From positions 372,001 to 436,000 of the forward strand of contig JAEBUN010000014.1 in assembly GCA_023014365.1 (NCBI GenBank): a stretch of DNA of 64,000 nucleotides, given 5' to 3'. The notes under the pieces are model-generated. The model had not been told where the DNA came from. It saw only the letters and a program-made list of their open reading frames with translations, and did not search any database. This document shows positions 9,179 to 21,607 of the stretch, piece after piece (positions within the stretch are counted from its first letter, which is position 1; each line of letters starts with the position of its first letter). The stretch comes from Lepiota brunneoincarnata. Its lineage: Eukaryota > Basidiomycota > Agaricomycetes > Agaricales > Agaricaceae. Both the position numbers and the translations under genes were made by a program.

Positions 9179-10013
9179 TAGGGGTGCTGAAGTTTGGTTC
9201 AGAACTTTGGTTTGAACCTGAACCCCCTGAACTAAACCCAAAGGTTCAGTCCAGTTTGGGTTCAGGTTTAGGCATAGGCCTGTCGACTTGGTTCAAGGTT
9301 CAGCCTTGTGGCCAGCCTACCTGAACGCATTTGAACACATGAGTTGAGGGCCATCGGTGGTGAGGGCTGCAGTGGCAGTGGCAGTGCTTGCCAAACATCA
9401 ACAAAGTTCCAACTTCGTTGATTTTTCACTCACTCTTTCCCCCATGCTATCAACACTGCCAAATCCCACGTGTCCTGTGCTTATCATGTCTGAAGACAAC
9501 TGTACACTAAATCTGGACAGTTCACTCAAGGAGGCCTCCAAGATCAATTGAAATTACTCACTGAGTGCTGAAACAATGCCCTTCCCTCCTGCAAGTGATA
9601 CCCTCAAGCCAACCCATGAATCTCAAGGACTCAAGGGTAAACAGCCAGTATGGCATGTCACTAGTCAACGTCTCCCCAGTCAACACACCTCCAAACCAAC
9701 ATGGAAGGCTCAAGGGGATCCAGACCCAGGTCTGGTCACTCTCACTGCTTTTTTTCCCTCTCAAAAAGGTCTGGCCCCTGTCCTCCATGTTTTAATCAAT
9801 ATCTGATATGTCTTACAGCCGTGAAGCAAGACAACACACCCCTGAAAGAGTCAGTGGAGGCAGTTGGTCCTCCTGAAGAAGATCAGGCAGCCACTTCACA
9901 GGCTTCAAATATTACTGATAATGAAGGTAAGCATACCTACCTCTATCCTATTTCCCATGCTGATGAAATACCTCCATTAATTGCCCACCACCCATATAAC
10001 TCCATATTCACTC

Positions 10014-10445
10014 GAAAATCAATATTATGGCTCCACGTTCACTCGAAAATCAATATCATGGCCTCCTCAACTTGTAAAATGATACCCTGGCTCCACATTG
10101 ACTTGTAAATTGATATCCTGGCCCTTGTTGACTCATAAATTGATGCCCTGGCTCCACGTTGACTTGTCAATTGATACCCTGGCCCTTGTTGACTTGTAAA
10201 TTGATATCTTGGCTCCACGTTGACTTGTAAATTGATACCCTGGCCCTCATTGACTTGTAAATTGATACCCTGGCTCCACATTGACTTGTAAATTGATACT
10301 TTGGCTCCACATTGACTTGTAAATTGATACCCTGGCTCTCATTGACTTGTAAATTGATACTCTGGCTCCATGTTGACTCACAAATTGATACTATGGCTCT
10401 ATGTTGACTCATAATCAATACTATGGCCTCTTTGACTTGTATGGC
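10014..10445 (+). repeat. Minisatellite of ~31-33 bp inside the hAT gene
   Basis: About 13 diverged units are built on TTGACTTGTAAATTGATACC followed by CTGGCTCCAC or CTGGCCCTTG. It lies between two candidate N-terminal exons of the hAT transposase, so it is probably intronic. Confidence 0.8.
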
Positions 10446-10800
10446 TCCACATTGAACATCAAGATGAACAAATAGAGGAAACTACTACTATATATGTACA
10501 TTCTGTTGAAGGTGAGGTTTGGGCTACAGAGTTCTTGCTTGTTCTAACTGCTATTTATAGGACAAACAAAATGAAAGTGCTCAGCTACAGAGTCAGGGAG
10601 AGTTCGAAAGAAGCCAGCTGTTGTTGTCAGTGATGAAGAGGAAGAAGGAGTAAATGATGAGGATGGAAAGACAGAGGAACTTACTCAGGAAGATGATAAA
10701 GAAATAGATACTATCCCACTGGTAAGTTAGATTTAATATGTTTAATAGCTTATTGGCATACTAATATTTTTTTTTCCAGCAAAAACATGCTCATCGTGGC

Positions 10801-11185
10801 TGTTATCAAAAGTCTAATCAGAAGAACAGTTATTTTCAGCTTATATTCCCATGTCACTATGAAACCATCAGTAGTGTACATCAGAAGGACTATTCTTAGT
10901 ATACGCCTCATGTTTCTTAGCTCTGACTCATAGTTACTCTGGTCTGGACTATTATAGTAGGAGTACAGCCACACTTCGAAGTATATAAAGATACAGTACA
11001 ATACCTTGTATCCTTATCTTAGTGTTATAAAGTTCTTGCCTCCTATACCCCTTTGCCCTTAAACCAGCTGGACTATAGTGCTCTGTCATCTCCAAGTCAC
11101 GCCTAGTAGGACAGGACTAAGTCTGTATAGACATCCTGCCACAAATGCCATGCTACTCAAGAGCAAACCCCTAACCTGGGTAACA
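10801..11185 (+). mobile_element. Solo LTR 1 with 5-bp TSD GTGGC
   Basis: It starts TGTTATCAAAAG and ends CTGGGTAACA. It is flanked by GTGGC at 10796-10800 and 11186-11190. It shares its body with two other solo LTRs in the window (54657-55040 reversed; 60259-60684). Without it and one TSD copy, the hAT exon upstream of the BED finger is continuous. Confidence 0.9.
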
Positions 11186-14100
11186 GTGGCTGCAATGAGC
11201 AAACCAAAGACATTTGGGCATGCTGGTGGATGGAAGAACATTTAAAAGATGGTGTTCAGATAAAGGGGTGGTGGTGTGAGATCTGCTGGTAAGTAAACTT
11301 GTTCTTGTATTACTTCACTTCTAACATATGTGGATCCTGTAGTCATCTTGCAAAACAAAAAGGGTGTGATCCTGATAAGAGTATTTGGATGACTGGGAGT
11401 GTAACAACTTGTCGTAAACATATTGGGTGGTATGTAAAGTTGTTTCTAAAATCTATACTCTTTTTTCATTGGTTTATCAGGAATTGGAAGACACATGGTG
11501 AATTTTATATGATGTGAGCCCAGGAGTTGGATTTTGTGCCTCATCCTGTCACACTTGCTGAATCTGAGAGGTCTGGTGTATTTAAACTAACTGACAAGGA
11601 GAGTGTGACTGCCCAGAAAACACTTGATACATTCATAGTGCCAACTGTGAAGTGGACAAAGGAAGGGCTTATTGAGCATTTAACTCATTGGCTAGTTGAG
11701 GATGATCAGGTAAGGTTCCATATTCATTCTTGATGATTTGGAGCTAATTATTTCTTCAGCCATTCACAGCTGTAGATCAGCCATCATTCTGCAAGCTTCT
11801 TATTTATCAGTGACCATCAACAAGGGAAAGTGATATTCCTCACCATACCAAGATGTCAGAAGAGGTGAAACACAAAGCAAAGATTGTGGTCCACTGTCTT
11901 TCAAAAGTCCTTCAGGTATATTTTTTTGACATATCTTCTAGTATTGGTACTGACTATATCTCAGAATCAACCAGGACAAATATCTTCCACATTTGATGGG
12001 TGGACTACAGAAGTTATGAAACCTTTTCTTGCCATTACTGTTCAATACATTGCTTCTCCTCCTGATCAACCACATATCTGGAGGCTGAAGTCACACCTTA
12101 TAGGTTTTCCTGAGATTGAAGGCAACCATGGTGGTGAGAATTTGGCAGCAGTTGTTCTTGGTGTTTTCAATGAGTACAAAATTCAATCCAAAGTATTGAT
12201 TTATGATTTATAGATTGGTTGGATTACTACTGATAATGCTTCAGTAAATGACAAAGCTCTCAAGGTGCTTCAACATACACTTGACACACCTTCAAACAGG
12301 TGGATTGCTGGTAAGTGGCGTATTAGGTGAGTGATTTTTGATTTGGTTTATATTTTATTCTGATATGTTTTAAATTGAAGATGCATTGAGTATACTATTC
12401 ATCTTGGTGCTAAGGCTTTTATTGAAGCTATCTGCCCTACTCATTTTACAGCTAAAGCAGTCTCATCTGATGAGGATGAAATTGACTGGGATCAATTGGG
12501 TGAAGTTGAGGATGATGAAGATGTAGATAATGCTGTTTCATTTGATGCAGGAGATGTTCTTGGAAAGGTCTTAGCATTTATTACTCAGGTATTTCTCTTT
12601 CCCAAAGCAATACCAAATATTAACTTATAAATTATATATCTTTTAAGGTCCACTTATCACCTCAGGCAAAGAAGTACTTTTCAATTTGCTGTGCTGAGGA
12701 ATCAGTACCTGAACTTGAGCTTGTCAAATGGGTTTGTACTCGCTGGAGTTCAATGTATAATCTCCTTGAACGATTACTCCTATTGAAGAAGGTATGTTTT
12801 TTTTAATATTTAAATTGAGTGTATTCTGAATCCTGGAACAGGGAGTTTGTAAATTTATCAAAAATGCAGATGACTCTGGATCTGTTCCTAAGTTAAAAGG
12901 CAAGATGTATTTGGATTATTACTTGGTTGAGGAGGAGTGGAAGCTTCTTGAGCTCATGCAAGATACTTTGGCAGTAAGTAATATTTAATCTACTCATACA
13001 AAGTTTTCTCATTTCTATTAGGTTCCTGCCAGTGTTCAGTCATCATTTTCATCTGCTACTCATTCATCCATCACTCATGCTCTCCCTGAGCTTGAATATG
13101 TGATTGAAAAGTGGGAGCATTTGATATTTCATCCAAGGTTTGCACAGGTTAAGGATGGTATTCAAGCAGGGATAGATAAGCTCAAAAAATGGCATACAAC
13201 AATTGCTGATACTGATGCTTATTTTATTTCTCTTGGTATGATTTTATTCCTATTCTTGACCTTCTGCTAATAATTATACTAGTGCTTGATCCAAGCTGCA
13301 AAATGGAGCATTTTGAAGAAAAGTGGGCTCCAGCTGATTGTCAAAAAGCAAAAGATCAATTCCGAGAAGTGGTGTGTAATATTTGTTGATTTATCTTGAC
13401 TTTTCTAATGGCTTGGTTCAGTTTAAGGCATATTATAAGGAACCCAAGCCACAGTTCCAACACTCATCAAATATTTTTTCAGAAGTGGGAACTTCTGCAC
13501 AAGCTCAAGCAATGCAACAACAATTATCCCAGGCATCCTCATTTACTCATGATATGTTTCATGAGTTGGATGAGTATTTAGGTGCTAGTATTGAGCTAGT
13601 AGAAGTTATTATAGCATGGTGGGGAGTGAGTTATATCTATTTTTTGGCATTAAATCTTTTTCTGATTTCTTACCTAGATCAACCATACAAAGTATTCAAC
13701 CTTGGGTACTATGGCTAGAGACTATCTAGCCATTCCTGGCTCTTCAGTGTCATCTGAATGGGCTTTCTCTAGTAGCAAACATACTGATACCCTTCCCCAC
13801 AATTCACTTGAAGGTCCCACCTTTACAGCTTTACAAATTACAAAAGATGGGTATAAAACTGGACTTCTAGATGGGGGAGTAGAAGCAAAGGAATGGGAGC
13901 TCAAGGAATGGAACTTTGATTAGTTTATTGCCAATATAAACATGTTTATGACATAGTACCAAAAGGTTCAAGTTTGAACCTGTTCAAACCCTGAACTGAA
14001 CCTCCTGAACCAAGTTCGGGGGGTTCAGTTCAGGTTCAGGTTCAGGTTCAGGCTGAGAGGGTGCTGAACCAAACTGAACTGAACTTTGGCACCCCTAGGA

Positions 14101-14339
14101 GAGATCGTGAAGTTTTCACGACTATGTTAACAGGGAATTGGGAAAACAGAATAGAAAAGATGGAAGGGGTGGTATGCACAGCTCAGAGGAGTCTATATAT
14201 GGGGAGAAAACTTATGCTATGGTTCAAGTTTAGGGAAAGGAATAGAAAAGTAGTGAAAATTTATATGTTAGGGAATGTAAGAGGTTTCAAGTGAAAGGGA
14301 TATGTTGCAAAATGATAATGGCTTCGTTCAGCTAGGCAC

Positions 14340-16206
14340 TGAAATGCGGATTACTTTACGAGATTGAAAACAAAGTTTGTTAACAGGTTCACTAATTCTG
14401 ACTTTATAAGTTTGTGGGGGAGAGGTTGTCACAGATCTCCAGAAATATATTCAATTCTAGTGTTTTTAGGGTTTTGGTACATTATTCTCTTAGTCTCCAA
14501 CTAGACAGACAGTTGTTCTATCTGAATACAATGGGAACTTTGATGGTTATTACTATATAATATGTTAACTAATATCTTCACGATTCGATAAGTCAGGCAA
14601 AACGCAAGCTTTCACAATCAGTGAACCTCTGGAGACCTAGCAGACAACGTGTTCTAACGGGCCCTAGCGTACTACGTCCTTTTCTCTTGACAATACTGTA
14701 AATTTACACTACCCAGCGAGACAGGCTTTTGACAAGCTCCTGCAGTAAGTGTCTTTAAGCTAGTAGGCCTAGTGGACAGCGTTATCCAATGGGCCCTAGT
14801 GCACTACAGCTTCTGAACAAGGCAATAAAACTTTTATACTACTCAGCAAGACAGGCTGCTAGCGAGCTCCTGCAGTAAGTATCTTTAGACTAGATAGACC
14901 TAGTGGACAGCGTTTTCAACGGGCCCTAGTGTACTATGTTTGCTTCTCAATTAAACAGCTCTACAATTCAATGGTATACTTCTGAGGCAAGGCCTCTAAG
15001 AGGAACCCAAAGAAACGGAAGTTAGTGAACTTTCTACTTAAGAACAGAAGAGGTGTAGCAACTTGTATTCAGTTCTTGAGTCAAGCAGAAGGGTCTGTCA
15101 ATATCTCAATCGTTTCACAGGGTCTGGTTTTAAAGAGTATAACTCTTTAAGTCTCTGGTGGTCTTATGACCGAAGAAAATTGCGTAAAATTGCTTTATAT
15201 TCCTATCCTAATCGACCATACAATCAGGGGGGGAAATAGGCAAGCGGTTTTCTTCCCTCCCATGTAATTTACAGACAAGTTTTTATAACAATATACAATT
15301 AACTTATGGGTATACCTGAAACAAGCCTTCAGCTTCATCATTTTATTGTCCCCTCATCATTTAGGAGCATCATTCTAGGAGTTCCGATATCAGCAACATC
15401 AATTTGCTCTCAGGGACTTGCTCCCTAGGTGCCTGGCTATTTATATCACAGCCAGCCAGGTTAGCAAGTTTCCTCACTAATCTTTATCTATTGGTTTTTA
15501 TTTTATTCTCGGACTCTCCACACCTGAGCTTTTCAACCCTAATGTTCTAAAGTCCACTTCCATAGTCTTCAGGTAGTAGACTAACACTAGAATTAATTAC
15601 CTTATTCTATTCTTATCAATCTTCATTTTCTAGTTCATCATTTCTGATCTCTTTTTGTTTCTATGAGGGGGCATCCTTCCCTGAGTACCCTCTGGGATAC
15701 CCCCATTCAATCCCTTAGGTTTCAATATCATCAGAACTGTTTCAAAGGGGACATTCTTGTCAGGGCATTCAGCTAATCCCTACATTCTTTTGTCAAGATT
15801 CACTCCCGGACCTGTTATTATGACTAGGTACCATCCGGATGACATAGGTGTTGCGACTCATCCGCTTTCTAGGGCAGAGGTGAAGAAATGGGTCTTTTTG
15901 TGCAGTCATGAGTATCTTAACTAATATCTTAGTTAACATGGTATCGGATACAATGCTCGGGTACATTCATACCAGAGTCATTCTTCCATAGCCTTGTCAC
16001 CCATAAGTTAGTTAACATCACTTTTACTTGTCTGGGTGTTCTGGTTCTGTTTCTGAGATGTCCACCTTCACATATTTTAGATAGTATTCTAAATCTCTCG
16101 CACCCAGTGTCTGACCATGGCCATATACTGATATTCTTCAGTAATGGAGAGTTAGTTACTTTATTAGCTAGTGATTTCACAAATGAACTGATTTTGCAGC
16201 ACAACA
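14340..16206 (+). mobile_element. 1867-bp LTR-like element, copy 1
   Basis: The ends are TGAAATGC...CAACA. The flanks are GCAC (14336-14339) and GCGC (16207-16210), a 4-bp target duplication with one CpG transition. It matches 29879-31745, also 1867 bp, nearly base for base. Inside are three tandem ~130-bp modules, each with a GGGCCCTAG core (14659, 14791, 14921). I read it as a very long solo LTR. An alternative is a shorter internal LTR (TGTTAACT near 14563 to AGTTAACA near 15941, followed by TGGTATCGGATAC, which resembles an initiator-tRNA primer site) carrying the tail of a copia pol and a leader on either side. Confidence 0.75.
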
Positions 16207-16645
16207 GCGCTCTGAGTTTCTTGATCTGAGTTTGGATTTCGGGTTCCAAGTTTGGGTTCGGAGTCCTACGAGAGGTGGCATAGGGCAGCCTTTGCAGGTG
16301 TAGCCGCTTGCCCACCTCTACACTGTGATGCATCTTGTGTGGATGATCGCCTTTGAATGTGGGTTTTGAGTGTTTCATGGAACTGAGCAGATCTGGTGCC
16401 CTCATCCTGAAGATGCTCATCTTGAACCTGTGCAGCAAGTTCTGAGTGTTCAGTAATTCTTCGGTAGCAACCGATTCCATAGGCGAGTGGGAAATCATTC
16501 CAAAAGCACTGAAAAGGTGCTCACAAGATGCAGAATTAGCAGATATGTGAAGGTTGTGATATTGTATGTGTGCTTTATGTTCATCGGGTATTCCTGCTTC
16601 ATGAGCAGTTTGTGAGCAGTTCATGAAGCGCGTTGATGAACACAT
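16207..16645 (-). pseudogene. hAT transposase dimerisation-domain remnant
   Basis: On the minus strand the segment ISANSASCEHLFSAFG, followed by LLNTQNLLHRFKM, matches the hAT C-terminal dimerisation domain (consensus NSASCERLFS). The rest of the transposase is not visible. The 1867-bp element copy 1 is inserted directly at its lower-coordinate end. Confidence 0.65.
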
Positions 16646-18690
16646 GTGTTACTCATCAGCAGCACAACCTGCTCCTCTGGCGTTACTTGAGAACTCCTGG
16701 ACACCATGGCTTACACTAGACAAGGTTAATCCTTTGACATGCCACCATGCATACCTCATGGGATGCTGTAGGCATTAGGGGAATGCTTCCTTCCTGGACA
16801 GTCATTGACTGGAGCCCTTACAGAAGTGCCTATTCTCGCCGACCCTGCATAATGGGACCTATATGCACTTATGTCCAAACCCATGTCACACGAGATATCG
16901 GTGCCATACAAATTCCTGTTGTAGAAGTATTATGGTGCAATTGGAATGATTGTCAAGCGCCATCGATATTTAACAGGCATACCCCCATGATGAATGAGAC
17001 CAACTTATCGCTCCTTTCAAATACAAGCACAGCTACCTCATGCCTTCTCTTGTTCTGTAAGGTGTATCTTTGTGATGAATGCGCCATTGATGTCATGAAT
17101 ACACGAGAGTAGCTGTTCAGACAGTGTCTTGGTGGGTCAGAGGGGTCATGGTTTGGACAAACGGTGCTTGATTAAGATCTATCATGATGCATTGATACAA
17201 CACAGGACTGGCAGTACAACTTCTGGTATATTTATAGCACAGGGATCTGTAGTATCGACCAATTCTGCCTATAATGAATGGGTCGAAGGCTGACCAAAAC
17301 CACACCAGTTGTGTCCAGAAGTCTGTGGCCCAACAACAGAATTGAGGTTTGGATACAGGGATGCGGGATGCTGAAATTTGTCCCCACAAGGTTCGAAAGG
17401 AGTCGAGCATGAGCATCTATCAATAACAGGATTTAGTGAGGCACAAAGAGGATACCTCATTGCACTACTGGACAGGGCTCATCTTGGCCCCAAGTTTTGG
17501 GTGTGATAGGTGAAGGATTGGGCACAGGGCATGAGAATTTGGAGATGAAAAGAGTGCACAGGACATCCCCGAACTTAAGTGCACATCAATTTTTGGCCTG
17601 TAATGGATGAATTAAACCATGGTTCTGCCTTGCAGGTTCTACCCCCCTACAATGCTCATATGAGGGAGAGCAAATGTTATACAAGCAATGCAAATGCACA
17701 CAGTGGTAGTTGCCACACCACAAATGAGAAAATTGAATTACGGGGGCACCAGCAGGTAGTTATCCTTTCCTCCTTCCAGCTCGTTAGGTTTGGGGTCTGG
17801 GCTGCAGGCTTCAGCCCCCACAGAACTTCTCTTGGCATATGTAACTCATCTTCAATCCCCATCCTGGGAGACACCCAGAAGACCATGCATTATCTACATG
17901 TTGGTGTGAAGTGACATTGGCCCCTGATTGCCTAGATCACTGCCTTTTATGTTGCTTCGTTTGTATTGAGAAGATACCAATGGAGTATTTCTTCATGTCT
18001 ATCTATAGTCTCTTGTGACTGAAAGCTCAATTTAACCCACTTGAACCTGTATTCTGGCCAATCACCCACAAGTGAGCAAATGATCTGCAGGGGGGCCTCC
18101 AGCAGCGATGGTAAACACCATGGAAAGGCCATGGGGAATCCCATGGGATTCCCAGTAGCGTTAGATGGATGGATAACTCAATATAACACCCTTGAAGCAG
18201 GCAGACCTCACACACTTGGTACGTCCATAGCAGATATATGGTGACGGTCCTAAGTTTCTGAGAGCCACAAATTACCTTATATAAGGCCTAACTTCTTCGG
18301 TAAGCCTGTCAAGAACATCTTACATTTGACTCCCCTTGCTTTGCATAGACATGACAACAAGCTTTGGCTTCAGTGGCACTAAAATCAGTATGATATTTAT
18401 GTCTAGTTTTACTTCCATCAACCTGACCAATTGTAGGGGATGATGAGAAGACCAGCTCAGGCACTGCTGGATATTCTGGCATGATTTCCTCAACAGCTCA
18501 AACGAGTGAGATCCTGTCTGGGACCACATTTCGCTTAGTTATCAACATTAACCCTTACCACCACTGCAGCCAGCAGAGACAGTACAGGACTCTTTCACTC
18601 CTGTTTCAGTGAACCTCTGGGCATAGTATAGGTAGGAAGAGTAACTGTTGAGGGTGCATGCAATAAGAGACACAAGCCATGTTTTTATTG
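16646..18690. other. 2 kb without a recognised gene
   Basis: Short ORFs on both strands have no domain. It may contain further decayed parts of the neighbouring hAT remnant. The first exon I can connect to the GTPase gene appears near 18700. Confidence 0.45.
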
Positions 18691-19179
18691 TGGCATTTAT
18701 GTGATCACGCTGCTCTAGGAAGATCCACAGACAATGTTGATTCCAATCTCGCACAAGCCACTCGAAAGGATGAAGCTAGGTCTCGTGTTCCGGTTGACAG
18801 GCCTGCAGGTAACATAAGATCCAATTATGCCTTGGGCATAAAAACAGTATTTGCTCGGAATGTATAGGTTAAGCAACACAAATTATGTCCTACTTTGTAT
18901 GTGGAGGGTTAACTCTTAGCATAGCAGCTAACAGAGGTGATAGACAACCCGATCACCCTAGCCTCAAAAGACCCACAAGCAAAACCAGTCCTGACAACAC
19001 ACCAGCTGTTAGAGAGGATGGAGCTGCATCTGGCATCCCGCTTGGTGGGCCCAAATGCTACATGAGGTCCAGTACCGTGCTTGTTCAAGAAGTGCTGTGT
19101 AAGTCACAGATCATTTCTCAAATTTAGTCATGCAACGCTCAACTCCGATATCCTGTCACAGCAGCTGATGTAGGGAGTA

Positions 19180-20425
19180 CAGTAGGGTAGCAAAAGTTTT
19201 GCGAAAATCTGTCACATGACCTCGTTTAACAATAAACGAAAAATATTCCCACTGATCAACAACTCCACCCTACATGCCAAAAATAGCTGGACAAAAGAAT
19301 ACTGTCCCTGAACTACGCTCCCTGATATGTGCAAGGCATCAGGAGGGTATTCCTGCTCGCGAAATTGCCAATTTCTTTGGAGTCCATATTTCCACTGTCT
19401 ATCGGGTTATCCATAGGCACAAAGAGCAGGGTCATCATGAGGATGCTCCCAGGTCTGGGAGACCTTCCTTATTGGATGACAGGGCAATGCGACACATCAA
19501 AATTGTGCTGGAGAGAAATAGATGCCAAACTCTCCGCGAGATCACCCACACAATAAACACATTTCTCGACTCCCCTGCTCATCCCCACACTATCCGGCGT
19601 GCCATTAGGTATCAATTGGGTCTTAGCCAACACATTTCTGCAAAGAAACCATTTCTTAAGCCTTCCCATGTCAAAGCCAGGATGGTATGGGCAAGAGAAT
19701 ATCGGAGGTGGATGGAGGAGGACTGGAGACATGTGATTTGGACAGATGAGGCTTCTGTGGAGATTGGAAAGAGTTCAAAGGTGGTTTGGGTATGGAGGAG
19801 ACCTGGTGAGAGGTACACAGAAAGGTGTTTAACCCCTACTTTCAAGTCTGGAAGACAGAGTCTTATGATATGGGGGTGCATGGCACATGGAAAACTCGGT
19901 CCACTGGTTCGTATACCCAAGGGTGCAAGGACGGCTGCAGATTATATTAGCCTCATCCTTAGTGGACCATTATGGGATTTTTATGGGAATTTATCAGAGG
20001 AGAGGGGGCAGGTAGCGGTGATGGAAGATGGAGCTCCAGTCCACCAGGCAAAGATCACCCGACAATTCCGCAAATCCCATCTCATCAATGAGCTTCCACA
20101 CCCAGCTCAGTCACCAGACCTCAATCCCATCGAACATGTATGGAGATACCTCAAAGTCAGAATAAATGACTGAGCAGAAATCCCCCAAAACCTTGACAAA
20201 CTTTGGGAGGCAATTCAGGAGGAGTGGAGGATGATTGATATAAATTATATTAATGACCTGGTCAAGAGCATGCCCGATCGTGCTCAGGCAGTCTATGAGG
20301 CCAAGGGCCACCATACAAAATATTAACATAATTTTAGATGCAGTTGTGGTAGTGTAGTGAATATTTTTAACGATTAATGCATTATTTGTCTTTGTTGTTT
20401 TCGCAAAACTTTTGTTACTGTACTG
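19180..20425 (+). mobile_element. Tc1/mariner element 1 (1246 bp), TA target duplication
   Basis: The inverted repeats are about 28 bp, CAGTAGGGTAGCAAAAGTTT at the left and the complement of CAGTACAGTAACAAAAGTTT at the right; they share the next eight bases TGCGAAAA. TA lies at 19178-19179 and 20426-20427. One transposase gene fills the element. Confidence 0.95.
19274..20326 (+). pseudogene. Tc1/mariner DD34E transposase, one stop
   Basis: It begins MPKIAGQKNT, with a helix-turn-helix (REIANFFGVHISTVYRVI) and a GRP-type linker (RSGRPSLLDD). The catalytic triad is intact: VIWTDEAS, AVMEDGAPVH and QSPDLNPIEHVW, with 34 residues between the second D and the E. A single TGA at 20171-20173 follows RIND; the frame then continues AEIPQNLDKLWEAIQEEW and MPDRAQAVYEAKGHHTKY to TAA at 20324-20326. 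The total is 350 codons, normal length for the family. This is the best-preserved transposase in the window. Confidence 0.93.
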
Positions 20426-21139
20426 TACAGGAGCCCCCTCCATTGTGGGCGGAGATGGAGTTGTACCACAATCCCCAAACAATGCAGGTGATCTCTTGGG
20501 TAGAGATGATGAACAATCTGTGAAGTAGCCACTGTCTACATTGTCATTAACCTGCATTTATTAACCGATAACCCCAGCACCGCTTGGGACTTGGGACAAG
20601 GCAATGTAAGAACTACCAACGGAAGGAATGAGTTCACCATCTTGCTCATGGGTGAGTCACAACTCTACATCCAACTATAAGCTCGAACACCAAAGTGGCT
20701 CACAAAGGTGAAACTGGGACTGGCAAAACTACTATGTTGACACTGCTCATGAATGTCCTGGCTGGACATGGTCCGAACCAGTACCAAAAGTTCCACGATC
20801 AGTCAAACAAGGCTGGTGGCCCCGCTGGCAGTAGTCAAACAAATTCAGCGAAGGTGTCCGAGTTTGTCAGCCATATGGTGTGACTCTTCGGATCCTCAAT
20901 ACTCCAGGACTTGCAGACACTCATGTCTTGGTTCGATTCCAAGGCCTTGCACTTTTGCAGCTTGCTGCCCTATCTTCAGAGATGGCCAGCCTGATGCTTA
21001 AGTAAGGATCTGGCTAAGGAATTACACACAGACAGACAGACAAAAAAGCCGTAGTGTAAAAGACTATGCAGTGGGCCAGCCTCTCATCAGGTAATATTGC
21101 CATGAGGGGTCCCAAGTGGGAGGGATGCCCCAGGCCCAG

Positions 21140-21607
21140 TGTGAGGGAGGAAACACACTTGCAAGTGGAACTTCATGCATCCTCCCTCCCCACCATTGTG
21201 CTATTGATCCCAACATGTCTCGACTCCTGAGGCATTGTGCGTCCCAGTGGCACAATGCGACTCTTATCCTCTAGCATAGTTCTCATCTCTGCTTCCGTAG
21301 ATACTCATTCTTCTCCCTTTGCGACATATTCTAGTAGTCATAGCTAATTGTCTTCTAGGTAGTATAAAGCTCAGGTGCTTGTGCATCTGAGGTAGTTAGT
21401 TCGGGGGGACCCACTTCATGTCTCAACTTTTCTTTCTTTTCTTTGGCTCTTTCATATCTTGATCCCACTGTCCTTATGCACCAAATTATCACTCTCATTT
21501 ATCCCTTCCCCTTCTGCTCTTGATGGACTTGAGCCCTGGCAACCATTTTATTGGTCCCACTCGTCCTTTTCTGTACCTTAGTTGCAAATGTGACTTGTTG
21601 ATCTTCA
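21140..21607 (+). repeat. Gypsy A 5' LTR
   Basis: 468 bp, TG...CA. Only 8 nt (ACTGGAGC) separate its end from the left terminus of hAT element 2, so any primer-binding site is truncated. Confidence 0.9.

Larger units (their letters stand above)
9487..13923 (+). pseudogene. hAT transposase, BED finger plus dimerisation domain
   Basis: Many short exons. Candidate N-terminal exons begin at ATG 9487 and near 9820, followed by an acidic segment (VSDEEEEGVNDEDGK). A BED-type finger is split by an intron (WWCEIC, CHLAKQKGC, then TGSVTTCRKHIGW near 11385-11430). The RNase H-like core includes STFDGWTTEVMKPFLAITVQ (about 11990), IWRLKSHLIGFPEIEG, ENLAAVV, IGWITTDNAS (12213) and KWVCTRWSSMYNLLERLL (12727). 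The C-terminal hAT dimerisation domain (MARDYLAIPGSSVSSEWAFSS, LDGGVEAKEWELKEWNFD) ends at 13923. Defects: TGA at 11515 and a TGA near 11810 where Arg is expected (IYQ*PSTRE). A solo LTR sits in the exon before the BED finger. It is inactive as it stands but structurally nearly complete. Confidence 0.8.
9179..14097 (+). mobile_element. hAT DNA transposon 1 (4.9 kb)
   Basis: The ends are TAGGGGTGCTGAAGTTT (9179) and AACTTTGGCACCCCTA (ending 14097), imperfect inverted repeats. Both subterminal regions are packed with GGTTCAG/CTGAACC motifs, which could be transposase binding sites. A multi-exon transposase gene fills the interior. The expected 8-bp target duplication is not clear: the flanks match at only about half the positions. 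hAT element 2 (21616-33902) has the same termini. Confidence 0.85.
18691..20950 (+). pseudogene. AIG1-like GTPase gene, N-terminal part, split by transposons
   Basis: Several short exons encode a hydrophilic repeat-like N-terminus (DNVDSNLAQATRKDEA; DNTPAVREDGAASGIPLGGP; and, beyond the mariner element, GAPSIVGGDGVVPQSPNNAG). The GTPase core follows: EFTILLMG is joined across the intron 20652-20707 to ETGTGKTTMLTLL (P-loop, G1), then QTNSAKVSEFVSH. After a frameshift near 20875 comes LRILNTPGLADT (G3, with N for the usual D). The match is to the AIG1-type G-domain proteins abundant in basidiomycetes, whose substrate role is unknown. The chain then stops; the continuation is found 17 kb away at 38596. 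The Tc1/mariner at 19180-20425 and the nested block at 21140-38374 lie inside the gene. Confidence 0.7.

Noticed and set aside
14563..15941. Separate 1.4-kb copia LTR inside the 1867-bp element
   Set aside because: The TGTTAACT/AGTTAACA ends and a primer-site-like sequence are suggestive. However, both copies share the larger 1867-bp limits with target duplications, so the larger unit is what inserted. Kept only as an alternative.
16747..17112. 121-aa ORF next to the hAT remnant
   Set aside because: No domain, no splice context, and no similarity to the neighbouring hAT strand.
20927..20943. tRNA T-arm-like hairpin (CTTGG TTCGATT CCAAG)
   Set aside because: The stem, loop and B-box match well, but there is no acceptor-stem partner or A-box at tRNA distance. 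It may be part of a SINE or chance.
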